From: Neopestalotiopsis rosae | Lineage: Eukaryota; Ascomycota; Sordariomycetes; Amphisphaeriales; Sporocadaceae | Assembly (NCBI GenBank): GCA_023078685.1 | Contig: JALGAS010000002.1 | Span: 7,316,001 to 7,380,000 of the forward strand | Direction of reading: 5' to 3' | DNA length: 64,000 bases | Part shown: positions 21,861 through 32,805 of the stretch, one piece after another | How positions within the stretch are numbered: position 1 is the first letter of the stretch | Layout of the letters: each line of letters starts with the position of its first letter | Notes under the pieces: generated by a model | What the model saw: the letters and a program-made list of their open reading frames with translations, nothing else | What the model was told of the DNA's origin: nothing | The model's database searches: none | Translations under genes and position numbers: made by a program

Positions 21861-22814
21861 CTACTCGGACTTAGGCTTTTGTGGGATTGGGTTTCCCTTC
21901 TCGTCGACGAGGCCCTTCTCGCGCATGACGCGCAGAGCCTCGTGAATGGGGTCCAGCTCAGGGCGGGGCTCCCGGTGCGAGTCAAAGTAATAGTCGGCCC
22001 ACGTGAAGTACTGGCCATAGTTGACTGTAAAGTACATGTGGTGCAGCGTGTGGTGGGCGGGACTGTTGATGAACTTCTCGACCCAGTGGCCCGTAATCAT
22101 GTCTCCGTCGTGGATCAAAATGGTCCAGATCTGGACCAGGACGAACATGACCAGGTACAGGTATCTCTGCATCGGGCAGACGAAGACAAAGATGTGGTAG
22201 GGTAGCGACTGAACAAAGCCGTCGGCAGGGTGGAAAGCCAGAGCAGCAAAGGGAGTTGGCACAATCCACTTGTGGTGAGGCTTGTGAATGTACTTGTATA
22301 CGCTAGGGTGGTGCTCCAAACGGTGGATCCAGTAAATGGCGATATCGTTGAAAGCCATGTACAGCACAGTCGAAAGAACCATGAAGCCCCAGCCATATTC
22401 GTCAACGTTGGTGTACAGCAAGCTGTGACCCCGCACCTCGGCGAGGAAAATGGGCAGGGTCATGAGGTTGATGAATGGCACAGCCGACATGGAGGAGACA
22501 ATCTCCTGGCGAACCTGGTTCTTCAGGAAACGCGGATGGTATTCCAGGCGGCGGTCAAAGATGAGATAGTACGAGAGGGCCGAGAATATCCAGTACAGCG
22601 CGCAGGCACCGAGCTGGGTGAGAACAAGAATCGATATGATCTGGCGATAGATGTTGTCGCGTGGCCATGCTGAAACAGGGCCATCTTCGGCAGTGAGAGC
22701 AGCAGTAGTCTCAAAGGCTGAAGTTGAGTTTGCAAACGAGTTTGGCGCAGGGTGCAGATAGGCGTACACCTTGTCCAGGACTAGGGGATCGAGTAGCTCA
22801 AGCGCAACGTCCAT
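21861..22814 (-). CDS. ERG3: sterol C-5 desaturase
   Basis: Single exon, 317 residues, in the fatty acid hydroxylase superfamily. The di-iron histidine boxes are complete: H154-x3-H158-H159 (HRLEHH), H167-x2-H170-H171 (HKPHH), and the last box H255-x2-H258-H259 (HTLHH). Several transmembrane helices lie around them (about residues 60-85, 105-125, 135-152, 205-235). The segment T-P-F-A-A-L-A-F-H-P-A-D-G and the box spacing match Erg3, which introduces the C5-C6 double bond of ergosterol in the endoplasmic reticulum using cytochrome b5. A charged tail ends the protein. The gene converges on the Clr5-domain gene, with only 132 bp between the stops. Nothing suggests inactivation. Filamentous fungi often have more than one paralogue, so this may be one of several. 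Confidence 0.92.
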   Translation of the reverse strand: MDVALELLDPLVLDKVYAYLHPAPNSFANSTSAFETTAALTAEDGPVSAWPRDNIYRQIISILVLTQLGACALYWIFSALSYYLIFDRRLEYHPRFLKNQVRQEIVSSMSAVPFINLMTLPIFLAEVRGHSLLYTNVDEYGWGFMVLSTVLYMAFNDIAIYWIHRLEHHPSVYKYIHKPHHKWIVPTPFAALAFHPADGFVQSLPYHIFVFVCPMQRYLYLVMFVLVQIWTILIHDGDMITGHWVEKFINSPAHHTLHHMYFTVNYGQYFTWADYYFDSHREPRPELDPIHEALRVMREKGLVDEKGNPIPQKPKSE

Positions 22815-25710
22815 GGCGGCGACGGATTGGCTTCTGCTGGAGGGGTAGTGGTAGGTATTCTATCGGTCGCTGCAGGCACAAGGCGCTGTTGTCAATTGAC
22901 GTGGCACGGGTCAATGTTGTGGTGTCGACGACCGTTTTCTGCGCAAGATAACGACGAGCCAGCGATCGCGAGCAGATAAGAAAATCCAGCCCAGTCACAA
23001 GGGGGGATACGATAATAATAAACAATTGGGCAAAAGGGCGAACACACCGACAGAAGAGAGGGAAATTTAGAAAAAAGAAAGAAATATTGAGACCGCCTCC
23101 TTTCTCGCGGGCGCTAGCGAAATGACAAGCCTAACCCACTTGAATTTTGGTCGGAGATGGGCCATCCCGGATCATGCCACTTTGGCCGTTGACGAATGAG
23201 ATGCTCGAGCTGCCTGCATTTTTTGGAGCAATGGGAAACGGGTACCCTGGCGCCGAGCTCGGCTATAGAGATCAACAAACACGACGGATCGCAATCTGTC
23301 CACCATCAGCCCATGGTGAATTTCTTCTAGAAAGTCTATAGAAGGAGGAAAGAAGCAATATGAAGAAGGTAGTGGCATTCCGGCACGAGGTTGTACTTGC
23401 ACCAGTACCGAACGAAGATTTCGAAAGAAAGCCCAATCGCAGTACTGCCTATCCGCCCAAAATATGCGTCTCGATACGCATCTCCAATTCTTCTCGCAAA
23501 AATGCATCATTTCCGCCACGGGATTCTCGGGGGCCCGACGAGATCTGATCACGGCATTTGCCTCCTTGTGATTTCCGATTAAGGGAACCGGACCACTGGC
23601 AAACTGGCACTAATGCGCTGTGCCTGGATAAGTGCCTGGTGGCCCGCTACCTAACGTGTCAACACGACAGATGACTGCATATCGCGATTCGGATTTTGAA
23701 CGTCTACTCAAATATATATTCACCGCTACATCTCACGGTCTCAATCTCATGTGAAGAGCATCACATAATTATCATCACCATCCGAATTGGAATTTGCGGG
23801 CTTTCCGGTAGTCCAACCTTCTAACACCAGATCATCAGACAATCGCCCGTTTGATTTGGAATCTAGCTTTGCCCTGGCAGGCCTTGTGGGGTCAACATGC
23901 GAACCCAAACCGCTTTTAGACAAGCACTATTCAGTAAACGTTCAGGGCTGCAGGGTCCTACGATACAGAAGGTTGGAAGGTACCTTAGCTAGCAGATGTC
24001 GAAGAAACACGCTGAAAACATGGAACGAGCAGGAATTCAAAGCGGGAATAGTCTCACTTGATCGCGCTGCCGCCTTTTTCTCCTGTGCTGATAGCAAAAG
24101 CTTCTGTCGCTAAAAGGCAGGCAGGTAGCTGTCAAGCACGGCTTTCTATCTGACCAGGGTTCGTCCAGTCCGGGATGACTTTGCCCACATGCGTGCTTCA
24201 GTAGCAATTGTCAATCGCGTGGCAAGTAATGTGGCAAATCGAGCAGAACGGCAGACGGTCACCACATCTATAGGTTACCAGAGGCGAAGCTCCATAGCCT
24301 TACGCTTCCATGTTTGCCCCTTCCAGCCTCCAGATATTTTTTTTGTTGCATTATTCAGCCGTCGACATGCAATTGTACAAGCACACAATTGAGTTGCTAT
24401 TGCAGACGCTGGAGCTTTTGGCTTGGCGTATCCTACCCCTGAGGACCTAGCACAAAGCTCCAATGTCAGTGGAGGGCCACAATTCGACAGTCTATGACAG
24501 TGTATGGCAACAGCGAAGGCCGTATGAGACACACTCAACACCATTGAACAGCGGCGTGATGCAGCAATCGATGAGCTCTGTCATTTCGAAGCCGCAATCG
24601 TTCGTTGACTGTCTGTCCGAAGCACTTACGGATGGTGACCTTCGTCCTGATATTCCTATATGCCCTTCTAGTCAGCGTAGTGCACGGAGGGTCTTGCTCC
24701 TTAGTCCGTGCATCTCATTTGACGTCTGACTTGCGAGCAGCCACTTGGCCCAGCCACCGTGGTACAGAACTTTGAGGATCAAACAGTGTAACGGAGCTGA
24801 TGTACGAGAATAATCTCTCGCGGTGCTGAATATTTCACAGCAAGCTCATTATCATCGCTTTTACTCGAGACGATGGCGCCTAACTCGGAGGCAAACAGGC
24901 AAGAAGACCACAAAATCTATGGAAGCAGCAAAATTGTTCCGTGGCAGATGTGCAACCAACCCGAGCACACGTGGCTTGGAACGACTTGAAGATGATCAGA
25001 CATCTTTGACAAGAAGCAACAGGCTGCACTGAACTGATGACTTGCAGCTCTTCGTCACGGCCATATGGACAGTTGCATGACGTTTAGCCCACCTAATATG
25101 CTCCCGCATGTTGCATGTTTGGATGAATTGGTGAGGCTCTGTCGTTGTCTAGTCTCCGCAGAGCGCACTCTATCCAGACCCGCCGCTACGTACGAATATC
25201 ACGAGGTCTAGACTTTTGGATGTAGGACAGCAGAATCTGGAGAATATGAAGGTTCAGAGTGAGGCGGTATTTGGGAGTCCACCTCTTGTTTCTGGTTTGT
25301 TGACGTTGCGCGGCCCATGGCATTGCTCTTATATAATACCCCCGGTCTTCACTATGAGGAGAACCCCGGTCCAGGCCGGGTGGAGTTTGAGGAGCGGGTC
25401 TTTGCGAATCAGCGCCCTCCACTCCCGATATCCGGGTCCAATTTTGGGCGCAATCTAGGTCTGGCACGGTGGAGACGACCGACCCGTGAAATATAATAAG
25501 CTTTGTTTGACGTATATTCCCCGATCCGCCAGCACGGATACCCGTCCGGGCATGGGGCAGTAACTGCCGTTGTGATCAGGGGAAATACGACATCAATGAT
25601 GAGTTTCATATGTTCAATTCTGTATATAAGACTGTCAATGAATCCTCCTTAGAGATGATCTTTTTTGGACCAGAACACTCAGTCATTTGCACTCCAGTCA
25701 CTCGTTCACA
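22815..25710. other. 2.9-kb intergenic region before the secreted-protein gene
   Basis: The left part is the ERG3 promoter. The rest has no supported gene; short frames lack family features. The last 100 nt hold a TATA-like element for the next gene. Confidence 0.5.
25623..25629 (+). promoter_or_regulatory. TATA-like element of the secreted cysteine-rich protein gene
   Basis: TATATAA, 82 nt upstream of ATG 25711, in the right position for a core promoter of a strongly inducible fungal gene. Confidence 0.5.
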
Positions 25711-26281
25711 ATGAAATCAACTGTTGTCCTCGGCCTCGTGGCCGCCGTTCTGCCATCCATCACAGCGGCATGGTCGCCTCTCGATCTCTTCCAGCGTTCT
25801 GCTGAGGTCCAGGTCCAGAAGCGCACTCTCGATCCTGCCACTTCCAACACTGAAGGAAAGTGCCCGTCGACTTACAACTGCTCTGGTAAGATATCCGGTC
25901 TCGCAGAGATTCACTGCTCCACGGAACTCTCTGATTGCTGACAATGCACAAACAGCTTCCAAGACCTCCAAGTCCATCCAGGCTGCCGAGTGCGCCTACA
26001 ACACCCGCACCTCCTCGCAGACCTTTGCCGTCTTCAAGACGGACCACCAGTATGACAGCGTCGAGGGTGCCCCCTACGGTACCTGCAGCGCCTACAGCTG
26101 CACCGTGCCCACCAGCAGCGAAATGACCGACTCCGACTCGGACTGCTGGACCTTCTTCTGGGACGACAGTGGTGAGAGCAGTGGTGTTGGCACCACCTGC
26201 ATCAAGGACCCCAGCTCTGGCGAGTGCGGCTGTGAGAACTCGGATGGCACTTTCATTGTTGGAAGCGATAGCTGCACTTGA
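25711..26281 (+). CDS. small secreted cysteine-rich protein with Kex2-type propeptide
   Basis: Two exons, 25711-25885 and 25956-26281, with a 70-nt intron (GTAAGA...ACAG, phase 1); 166 residues. The N-terminus MKSTVVLGLVAAVLPSITA is a classical signal peptide, with cleavage expected after Ala19 or Ala20. A dibasic KR at 37-38 follows, so a Kex2-like protease would release a mature protein starting at Thr39. The mature part has ten cysteines, enough for five disulfides, and is rich in Ser, Thr and Asp. The spacing gives no match to hydrophobins, CFEM, LysM or cerato-platanins that I can recognise. The gene stands alone in a gene-poor stretch, which is common for candidate effectors or secreted antimicrobials. 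That role is inference; the secretion features are directly visible. Confidence 0.82.
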
Positions 26282-27607
26282 GCTTGAGTGTGTGAGCTAG
26301 AAGATAGGTCGCGTTGTTTATTTGCATTGTTTCAATACGATCAAGATTGATTCATGTGCTGAGTTTGTCTGTTCGAAATGCACCGTGTCTCCGTGATTAG
26401 AGAGGCTGCTTACTGGATCGATTCTGGTATCGTGTGTATGAAGCAGACGTGTAAAATAGTTGTTTGCATCACAACACAGTACAGCAACTCTCACGCCGAC
26501 TTTGCGACCTAGTCCGATGGCGACTGTAGCTGGATACTATGTACGCCCACTCACAGCTCCTTGCTGCTCTAAGACTTTCAGTGACCCCATCGTGACGGTT
26601 TGATGGGATGTTGGAAGAGTCCCATCGACGAGTGTTGTCAATACTGGCCGGTATCATATTTTCTATTCATTCGTGCTGTGATGTCTGGTGTTGACGACGG
26701 GAGTGAGAGAGACTACGCACTGCGTTCAAAGCAAATAAAAAGAAATGTATCCACAATAGATGCGCTGGTTGCTACATATATTGTAGTGTATAATGCTGCT
26801 CTCCGCAGATATTGATTGGTGGTTGGACACCTGCATAGATTATTTGACCCAGTACGGGGAACATGCTGATGGGAGCAATACAACCGCCTCGCCCCCCCTA
26901 CGTAGCATCTTCGAACAGTACACTTGAACTTTATTCCACATCCTCAGCATGTGCACTCTATCGGATGTGACCCTGTAATCTTCCCCAAAGAGTGATCAGT
27001 CCATTCATCGTCGCCAGAACCAATCTTTTAACTGCTTCCGCCCCCAACGCAGGTGTTCCTGTTCAGCCTTAATCCAATCACAGAGAATCACTTTTCATCA
27101 CGGTGCACGAGAAACTCGTCGAGCTTGCTGCCACATTGATTCGACTCGAGGCAGTCGAATCGTCATTCGCCCCAGACTGACCAACCAAAAAGGCAACCTT
27201 TGTGAGACCCACCCACTGTTCTGGGCTGACAATTGGGTACCACAACCGAGTGAAGTTTTCGGTGTGATCATTTGGGTTTTATTGATTTCTAGCGTTGTAC
27301 CCGTGCATGGCCTTGATATTTCAGTAAGCCTTTCGTACATGCATTTTATAAGGCAGGTCCAGAAGCTATTGCTGAATTGCAATTCACAGCACTAAGACAT
27401 CACGATCGCATTTCCTGGTGATTGATATCAATTTCCATCCGTTTCATATTTGCTCGCGGTGTTTTGCTCAGACATACAGCCTGAAGGTCAAAATCTTCCG
27501 CGGCGCGTCAACAACATCTCAATACAGTTCCCTCTCAGCCGCCGATTGCTGGCTATCAGTAGCGAGTACCTGCAATATTTAAAAAAAAAAAATGGTCAAC
27601 TGTGCAA
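26282..27607. other. intergenic, no supported gene
   Basis: About 1.3 kb: 3' flank of the secreted protein and 5' flank of the HET gene. Ends with an A tract (about 27581-27591) immediately before the HET start. No frame with domain features. Confidence 0.5.
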
Positions 27608-29864
27608 ATGGGCTTCAAATATCCTACTTTACCCTATGTACAAGGAGATAGGTACACCAGACTAGTCTCTCTACTACCAGGGCATGGACGATTACAATTA
27701 CAATTCCTTCCCAAGGCAATATGCCTAGATGGCAAAGCTTTGGAATCATTCGAAGCCCTATCATATGTCTGGGGAACAAGAAACGAGCCGTCTCAAGCTG
27801 ACATTGTGAAGTGCGATGGATCTGAGCATCTCGGCCGCGAACAGGAGACGCAATTCATATCAATCACTCAGAACCTTGCTATAGCCCTGGAACACCTTCG
27901 AGATCCCAATAAGCCTCGCACGTTGTGGGTTGACGCGATCTGCATTGACCAGGGCAATCCGACAGAAAAGGTTCACCAAGTGACATTCATGGGCGACATA
28001 TTCAAACAAGCCAAACGAGTAATCATATGGCTGGGACCCGCCTCCAATGACAGCGGTCGTGCTTTGAGCATAATTAAACAAATCGGCTCTCAAGTCACCG
28101 TTGATTGGACCGAATTCTACATGTCACCAACGCCTGGCGCACATGATCCATCTCTGGGCATGGAGCTCGAACCTTTCCCAGCCTACTTTACAAGTCTCGA
28201 TGCAGAGGCCCTAGAGGCTCTTTACGATCGTTCTTGGTTTGAACGCGTCTGGGTGCGCCAGGAAGCCGCACTTGCAAAGTCTGCTTTATTCCAAGTCGGG
28301 AACGAAACCGTGGACCGGAAGCTAATGCAGAACACAGTGTGGTGCTTATACAACAAAAGCATTCACAAGCGCGCCTTTGGATCCAACGAGCGTGATTCCA
28401 TCTTCAAGGGCGAGGGCTCAACAACAAATCATAACCCTTTCTTACGGCTCATCGGCTCGAATCGATGTTGGCTTGCGTTAGCCATGTGTCAACCTTCCAT
28501 CCGATTCTTTCCTGTCTGGCTCCATTTCTACGCAGAGGGAATGCGATGCGGAGACCCCCGTGACCGCGTATATGGTTTCCTTAGTCTCCTTCGGGGGCTC
28601 GACAACGAGACTTTAGAGCTGGTGCTCGATTACCAGGCCCCTGTTGTGGATTGCTACCAGAATTTCACATTACACCATATCAGGTCGGATCGCAGTTTGA
28701 GCGTTCTTGCATGCTGCAGTTTGTCCTACAAGACGATAGCGACATCTCAATGTCCATCAATACCTGTAGACCGCTCTCCAGACCTACCCAGTTGGATTCC
28801 GGACTGGTCAGTTGATTTGGATAGAAACTCCGTCTACTCGCCAATTTTAGGTGCTAGACCATTTCTAGCATCTACTAAGTATCTCGGCAAAGGAATTCTG
28901 CGTGTGGAAGGTATCCAGTGCGGCACTGTCGACACCGTCAGTCAGATCGATAGGTCCTCAACGCTGGCCATGCTGCGTAGTCTTAAGAAGTACTGTCGTG
29001 AACATCATTGTGCTTCAATAGAGAACACAAAACAGGGCCCAAAGACTTATCAACCTACAGGCGAGACCTGGGCAATGACTCTTTCGAGGATTTTGACGAT
29101 GGACAGATTTCACGAGACCTGTTATCCACGGCCACCCAATTTCATCTCAATAGAGATGATGGTCACCTCAATCGACCATCTACTCAATATTGATAAAGAA
29201 AACTTTTCGTGGGCCGACCTGTGCCTCTACGAAGCTACAAACCTCACCGACGGCCCAAACTCAGACTTTTCGTATGTATTGAAATCCTTTTTGGGTAAAA
29301 TTATCGGTCGTCAACTTTTCACAACCTCCGAGGGCCATCTGGGGCTTAGGTCCAGCGTCTCTGCAATCGGGAGACAAAATCTCCGTTCTTATAGGTTCTG
29401 AATTCCTCATTGCACTACGGCCCCAGGCCTCGAGCCCAGAAACGTTGGACGCGTTACACAGAACTGCAGAACAATCAAATGAACTCAATACGATTACTAC
29501 TCCCAGCGAGGAGCAATTCCTCGCTTTGGGGGACTGTTTTGTGCCCGGGCTTATGGCCGGCGAGCCGTTACTTGGGCCATTGCCCTCTCATATGCGCCTG
29601 ATCATGCGAAAAGTCGATGGCGAAGACGATTATCAGACTTGCTTCCTCGACAAAAATACATGTGAGCAAACGCAGCACGACCCACGTATCGGGAGGCTGG
29701 AGCACCGGCTCTCAGAGCTCCTTCAGATCCAATCTGATGAACAAGGTTTCGAGATCACACCGTCCGAGAAATTCCGCGGCGAACACGGCGAGCTTCGGTA
29801 CGAACTGAGTTCTAAGTATTTTCTTATGCTGGGCATTGATATTCGATGTTTTGACTTGGTGTGA
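27608..29864 (+). pseudogene. HET-domain (heterokaryon incompatibility) gene with a one-base frameshift
   Basis: From ATG 27608 an uninterrupted frame encodes 597 residues. The HET domain is clear: Y-T-R-L-V-S-L-L-P-G, then F-E-A-L-S-Y-V-W-G, L-W-V-D-A-I-C-I-D-Q, and M-G-D-I-F-K-Q-A-K-R-V-I-I-W-L-G. The region with R-C-G-D-P-R-D-R-V-Y-G-F-L-S-L and V-D-Y/L-D-Y typical of these proteins follows. The frame is lost at G-H-L-G-L (29343-29350), where the family continues G-P-x-S-x-x-x-G-D. An extra base around 29348 moves the continuation to the next frame, which stays open to 29864 and carries the expected G-D-x-I-x-V-L-I-G and G-D-C-F-V-P-G-L-M-x-G-E motifs. A spliceable intron would remove the conserved G-R-Q-L-F-T-T-S-E-G, so a true indel is likelier. 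HET proteins trigger cell death upon non-self fusion; such genes are often broken. Confidence 0.85.
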
Positions 29865-30358
29865 TCTCTGGTTACTCTTGCTCAACCCGACTGTTTCTTC
29901 AGTATTTCACAATATGACCATTAGCTACCGTTCTGTTGCAGATCTGAGGAATAATCCAGTGTCTTATCGCAGTCATGCAGTCACAAAACAAACAACTTAC
30001 AGTAGCGCATAATCTCAACTGACATCACAACTCCGTATATCACCCGGAAAATGGTATGATTTGGCCGAAACCGCACAATGTGTAGTAAGATTAAGTTAGC
30101 GAACAGGAATGCATGAATGCAAGATTTATGTTGCTTGGTATTGAGATGATGTGAGCCTAAGGGTATCTCTGGAATGAGGCAAACGAGAAAATTCAAATAG
30201 CAAAACACCAAGGAATGCCCCATGGGAATATGAAATATCCAAGTGTACATTATGTTTCAAAACAGATCCCAAATTTCCTCAACGGCCCAACTCCCATACG
30301 TAATCGATCAAAGGGTATTTCCATCGGGCTGGACCAATGTTGCAGTGGCTTTCCTTAC
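29865..30358. other. short intergenic region between convergent genes
   Basis: About 490 bp between the stops of the HET gene and the NAD kinase gene; no gene seen. Confidence 0.6.
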
Positions 30359-31723
30359 TTATCCTACAGGGTAGTTAAACTTGAGCCTCTCGTTCAAGCC
30401 AACTACCCATCCATCGTCGTCATCTCCCTCGTCGCCCTGGCCACTGCTTCTGATCACACAAGGGACACCGCCAGCCCACTTTCCAGTGGTGTCTGGAGCG
30501 ACAACCTCACCCGTAACGCGGATTTCCATTCCGATTGTGACTCCAGCTCTTCGTTTTCCATCGATACTGACCTCAAGTTCGCGACCTCTGTTCTTCTTAC
30601 TGACTTTGAGAACGACCTTCTTGTTCAATGGAAGACAAAGGTGTCGGAAGCTTAGGGTCCGCGCACAAATCGGTGTCAAAAGCATCGATTTAGTCAGCGG
30701 GTGGATGATGGTTCCTCCAGCTGAAAGGGAATATGCGGTTGAGCCAGTGGGTGTACTAATCAAGATACCATCAGCAACGGCCTCAGTAAAGAAGCGATTG
30801 CCCACATAGACGTCCACAATGGCCAGGTGAGGGTTCGGGCCACGATGAATGACAAGCTCGTTGATGGCATGCAGATCGGGGATCACCGGTGCGCCAGACT
30901 TGGACAACTCCTTGACCGCGGGAGGCACAGGCGGGAGGGGTTGATGCAGAGCCGCTGTGGAAGTGGGCATCAGGTGCTCGTTGATATTAACGCCGTTCGC
31001 GTCGTATACTCCAACCTTGAGCCGATGCCGGAGGAGGATTTTGCTGGTCCGAGTGGCTCCCATACTCCTTCCCTTGAAGCCTGCCCATCCATTCTTCAGT
31101 GTGTCTTCATCGTAGCCGTGGCGTCCGTTGGCGGCCTGCGTATGTGGTCCTTGCAGATCACTGACCGCGACACGGCTTCCGCTCATGTAGACCTCCCTCC
31201 ATGCTCGCTTGTATTCCTCGAACTTCCACTCGCCCAAGAACCCTAGAGTTCCCATACTGAATGACAGGATCGGAGGCACACTCGTGTGTAGACTGAAAAG
31301 GCTCGCTGCCCTCAAGATCGTGCCGTCACCTCCAAGTGTCGCCACGAGATCAATCTTCGCGGGAAAATGGGTCGGCTCGGAAGTATATATCGGAAAAGGT
31401 AGCGAGTCGTGGATTGTTGAAGCGACGCGATGTTCGAAAATGAAGTTGATGTTCGGATACTCTGCATTGACATGCTTGACAAACTCAACTGCCGATTTGA
31501 TGACCTTTGGCGCGTATAGTTTTGGTACGATCAGCACATTGCGAGGAGGTTCGGGCCATTCTAGGGCCAGAAGAGATGACGTTGATGCATTATTGTATCG
31601 CGGTGTGATGCGACCAGGAAGCTCATCGACAGATCGTATTTCAAGACGTCGCGCAGTGGTCGCGAAGCCTCTCTTCAGGCCTTGGGGCAGTCGCATGCCC
31701 AGGTTGCTCCGAATGGCAGCCAT
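30359..31723 (-). CDS. POS5: NAD(H) kinase, mitochondrial type
   Basis: Single exon, 454 residues from ATG 31723; the frame extends further upstream without an ATG. The kinase core has V-A-T-L-G-G-D-G-T-I-L-R (GGDGT at 131-135), the nucleotide motif of ATP-NAD kinases. Further on are N-E-L-V-I-H-R-G and D-G-I-L-I-S-T-P-T-G-S-T-A-Y-S-L-S-A-G-G, the conserved C-terminal substrate loop. The first 30 residues, MAAIRSNLGMRLPQGLKRGF and on to ATTARR, are rich in Arg, Ala and Ser without acidic residues, as in a mitochondrial presequence. That points to the Pos5 branch, which makes mitochondrial NADP(H), rather than the cytosolic Utr1 branch. A short insertion rich in Pro and Lys lies before the NELVIHRG region, and the C-terminus has a G-D-E-G-D-D-D-D acidic loop. 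Symbol by homology only. Confidence 0.9.
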   Translation of the reverse strand: MAAIRSNLGMRLPQGLKRGFATTARRLEIRSVDELPGRITPRYNNASTSSLLALEWPEPPRNVLIVPKLYAPKVIKSAVEFVKHVNAEYPNINFIFEHRVASTIHDSLPFPIYTSEPTHFPAKIDLVATLGGDGTILRAASLFSLHTSVPPILSFSMGTLGFLGEWKFEEYKRAWREVYMSGSRVAVSDLQGPHTQAANGRHGYDEDTLKNGWAGFKGRSMGATRTSKILLRHRLKVGVYDANGVNINEHLMPTSTAALHQPLPPVPPAVKELSKSGAPVIPDLHAINELVIHRGPNPHLAIVDVYVGNRFFTEAVADGILISTPTGSTAYSLSAGGTIIHPLTKSMLLTPICARTLSFRHLCLPLNKKVVLKVSKKNRGRELEVSIDGKRRAGVTIGMEIRVTGEVVAPDTTGKWAGGVPCVIRSSGQGDEGDDDDGWVVGLNERLKFNYPVG

Positions 31724-32646
31724 GGTTGTTTGTTCGTGTGACCGGACGTTCCTAGTTGTCAATGCTTGCGCTCATGGCTGGCGGCGCAAGACTTCTGGTG
31801 GAAAATCCACGAGTTCGAATGTCGTCAGTAACAGTACCTCTCAAGCCTTCATGGTCAATTGTGCAAAGACCGCGTATGTCGAGTATACGGTCTTGGCTTT
31901 AGACGTTTGGGATCATGATGCAAAAGCTAGGGCGGAGATCTGATCTGGGGGAGAGAAGGGAAAAAAAGTCCCGACGCTATGCGCGCTAAGCGTGAGGATG
32001 ACCAATTAGCGATGACATTATTCAACTCTTAAAGCTAGGGTAAGCGACGACCCCTCTGGTTAGAGCTGTTGAAGCTTCCCATTGCTGCGAGCACTCGGAT
32101 ACTGGGCATTGAAAGGGACGGAATTCTGTTTGGCAAGTCAATAGGTGGGTATACAGGATATTCCGCCAGTTGCATGGCCGGTCATGTAAATGCGTACCAT
32201 ACCACAGCACATGTATGGACGCCACAGTTTGGTGGATAAGCCGCAGTGACATTTGCAGGGACTTATCGTTCAGCATGACATCATTACCATATGAAGCTGT
32301 CTCTAGCTGGCGTGGACCCGCGTCTTGAAGCTTAGTATGGGCAATCACATGTATCGTGGACTTGCATCTTTTTGTTGTTTCGTGATAGATTCAATAAATG
32401 ACATTATTAATAAAATGATTGCGATAATTCTCGCATAATACGAAATCAAATTGTGTCTGGGCGCCCGACTGTACGATGTCTTCTCGCCGAGTATCGCCTG
32501 CCGGAGAGAATTTCCCCGCCAAGATGGAATGCTGGCGCGCACCTATTCAGCTTTCGGGAGGACCTTCCCATGAACTATCCATGGTGGGGTTCCGTGACAA
32601 ACTGCCCCGCCGACCTATGCGAAACAATGTGCCGCCAAATGAATAG

Positions 32647-32658
32647 TATCGGCCGATA
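32647..32658. promoter_or_regulatory. 12-bp perfect palindrome
   Basis: TATCGGCCGATA, with a central CGGCCG, that is two CGG half-sites facing inward as recognised by many Zn2Cys6 regulators. It lies 16 bp before the TATA-like element and about 150 bp before the Gfo/Idh/MocA start codon. Regulatory function is inferred from position and symmetry. Confidence 0.4.
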
Positions 32659-32673
32659 GAGTCATTGTCCAAG

Positions 32674-32680
32674 TATATAA
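32674..32680 (+). promoter_or_regulatory. TATA-like element of the Gfo/Idh/MocA gene
   Basis: TATATAA, about 126 nt upstream of ATG 32806. Confidence 0.4.
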
Positions 32681-32805
32681 GTGTATAGAGCGACAGCAAA
32701 TATTTTCACGAATTTGACTTGAGCTCAATATCTTTTCCTAAATCATATCAACAAAAGTGCCAATTCAATTGCAGCTTTTCGAACCAGACTTCCAAATCTT
32801 GCACA

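Larger units (their letters stand above)
31724..32805. other. divergent intergenic region
   Basis: About 1.1 kb between the NAD kinase (-) and the Gfo/Idh/MocA gene (+). Contains a 12-bp palindrome and a TATA-like element near the latter. A frame at 32022-32348 (minus) with a C-x4-C-like stretch lacks the histidines of a C2H2 finger and is not called. Confidence 0.5.

Noticed and set aside
21879..22673. Plus-strand frames across ERG3
   Set aside because: Shadows of the ERG3 minus-strand reading frame with its three histidine boxes.
29287..29348. Possible intron in the HET gene ending at CTTAG that would absorb the frameshift
   Set aside because: Its removal would delete the conserved G-R-Q-L-F-T-T-S-E-G segment, and the donor context is poor, so an indel is more likely.
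32022..32348. Frame with a CxxxxC segment resembling a C2H2 finger
   Set aside because: The two histidines are missing and there is only one half-motif.
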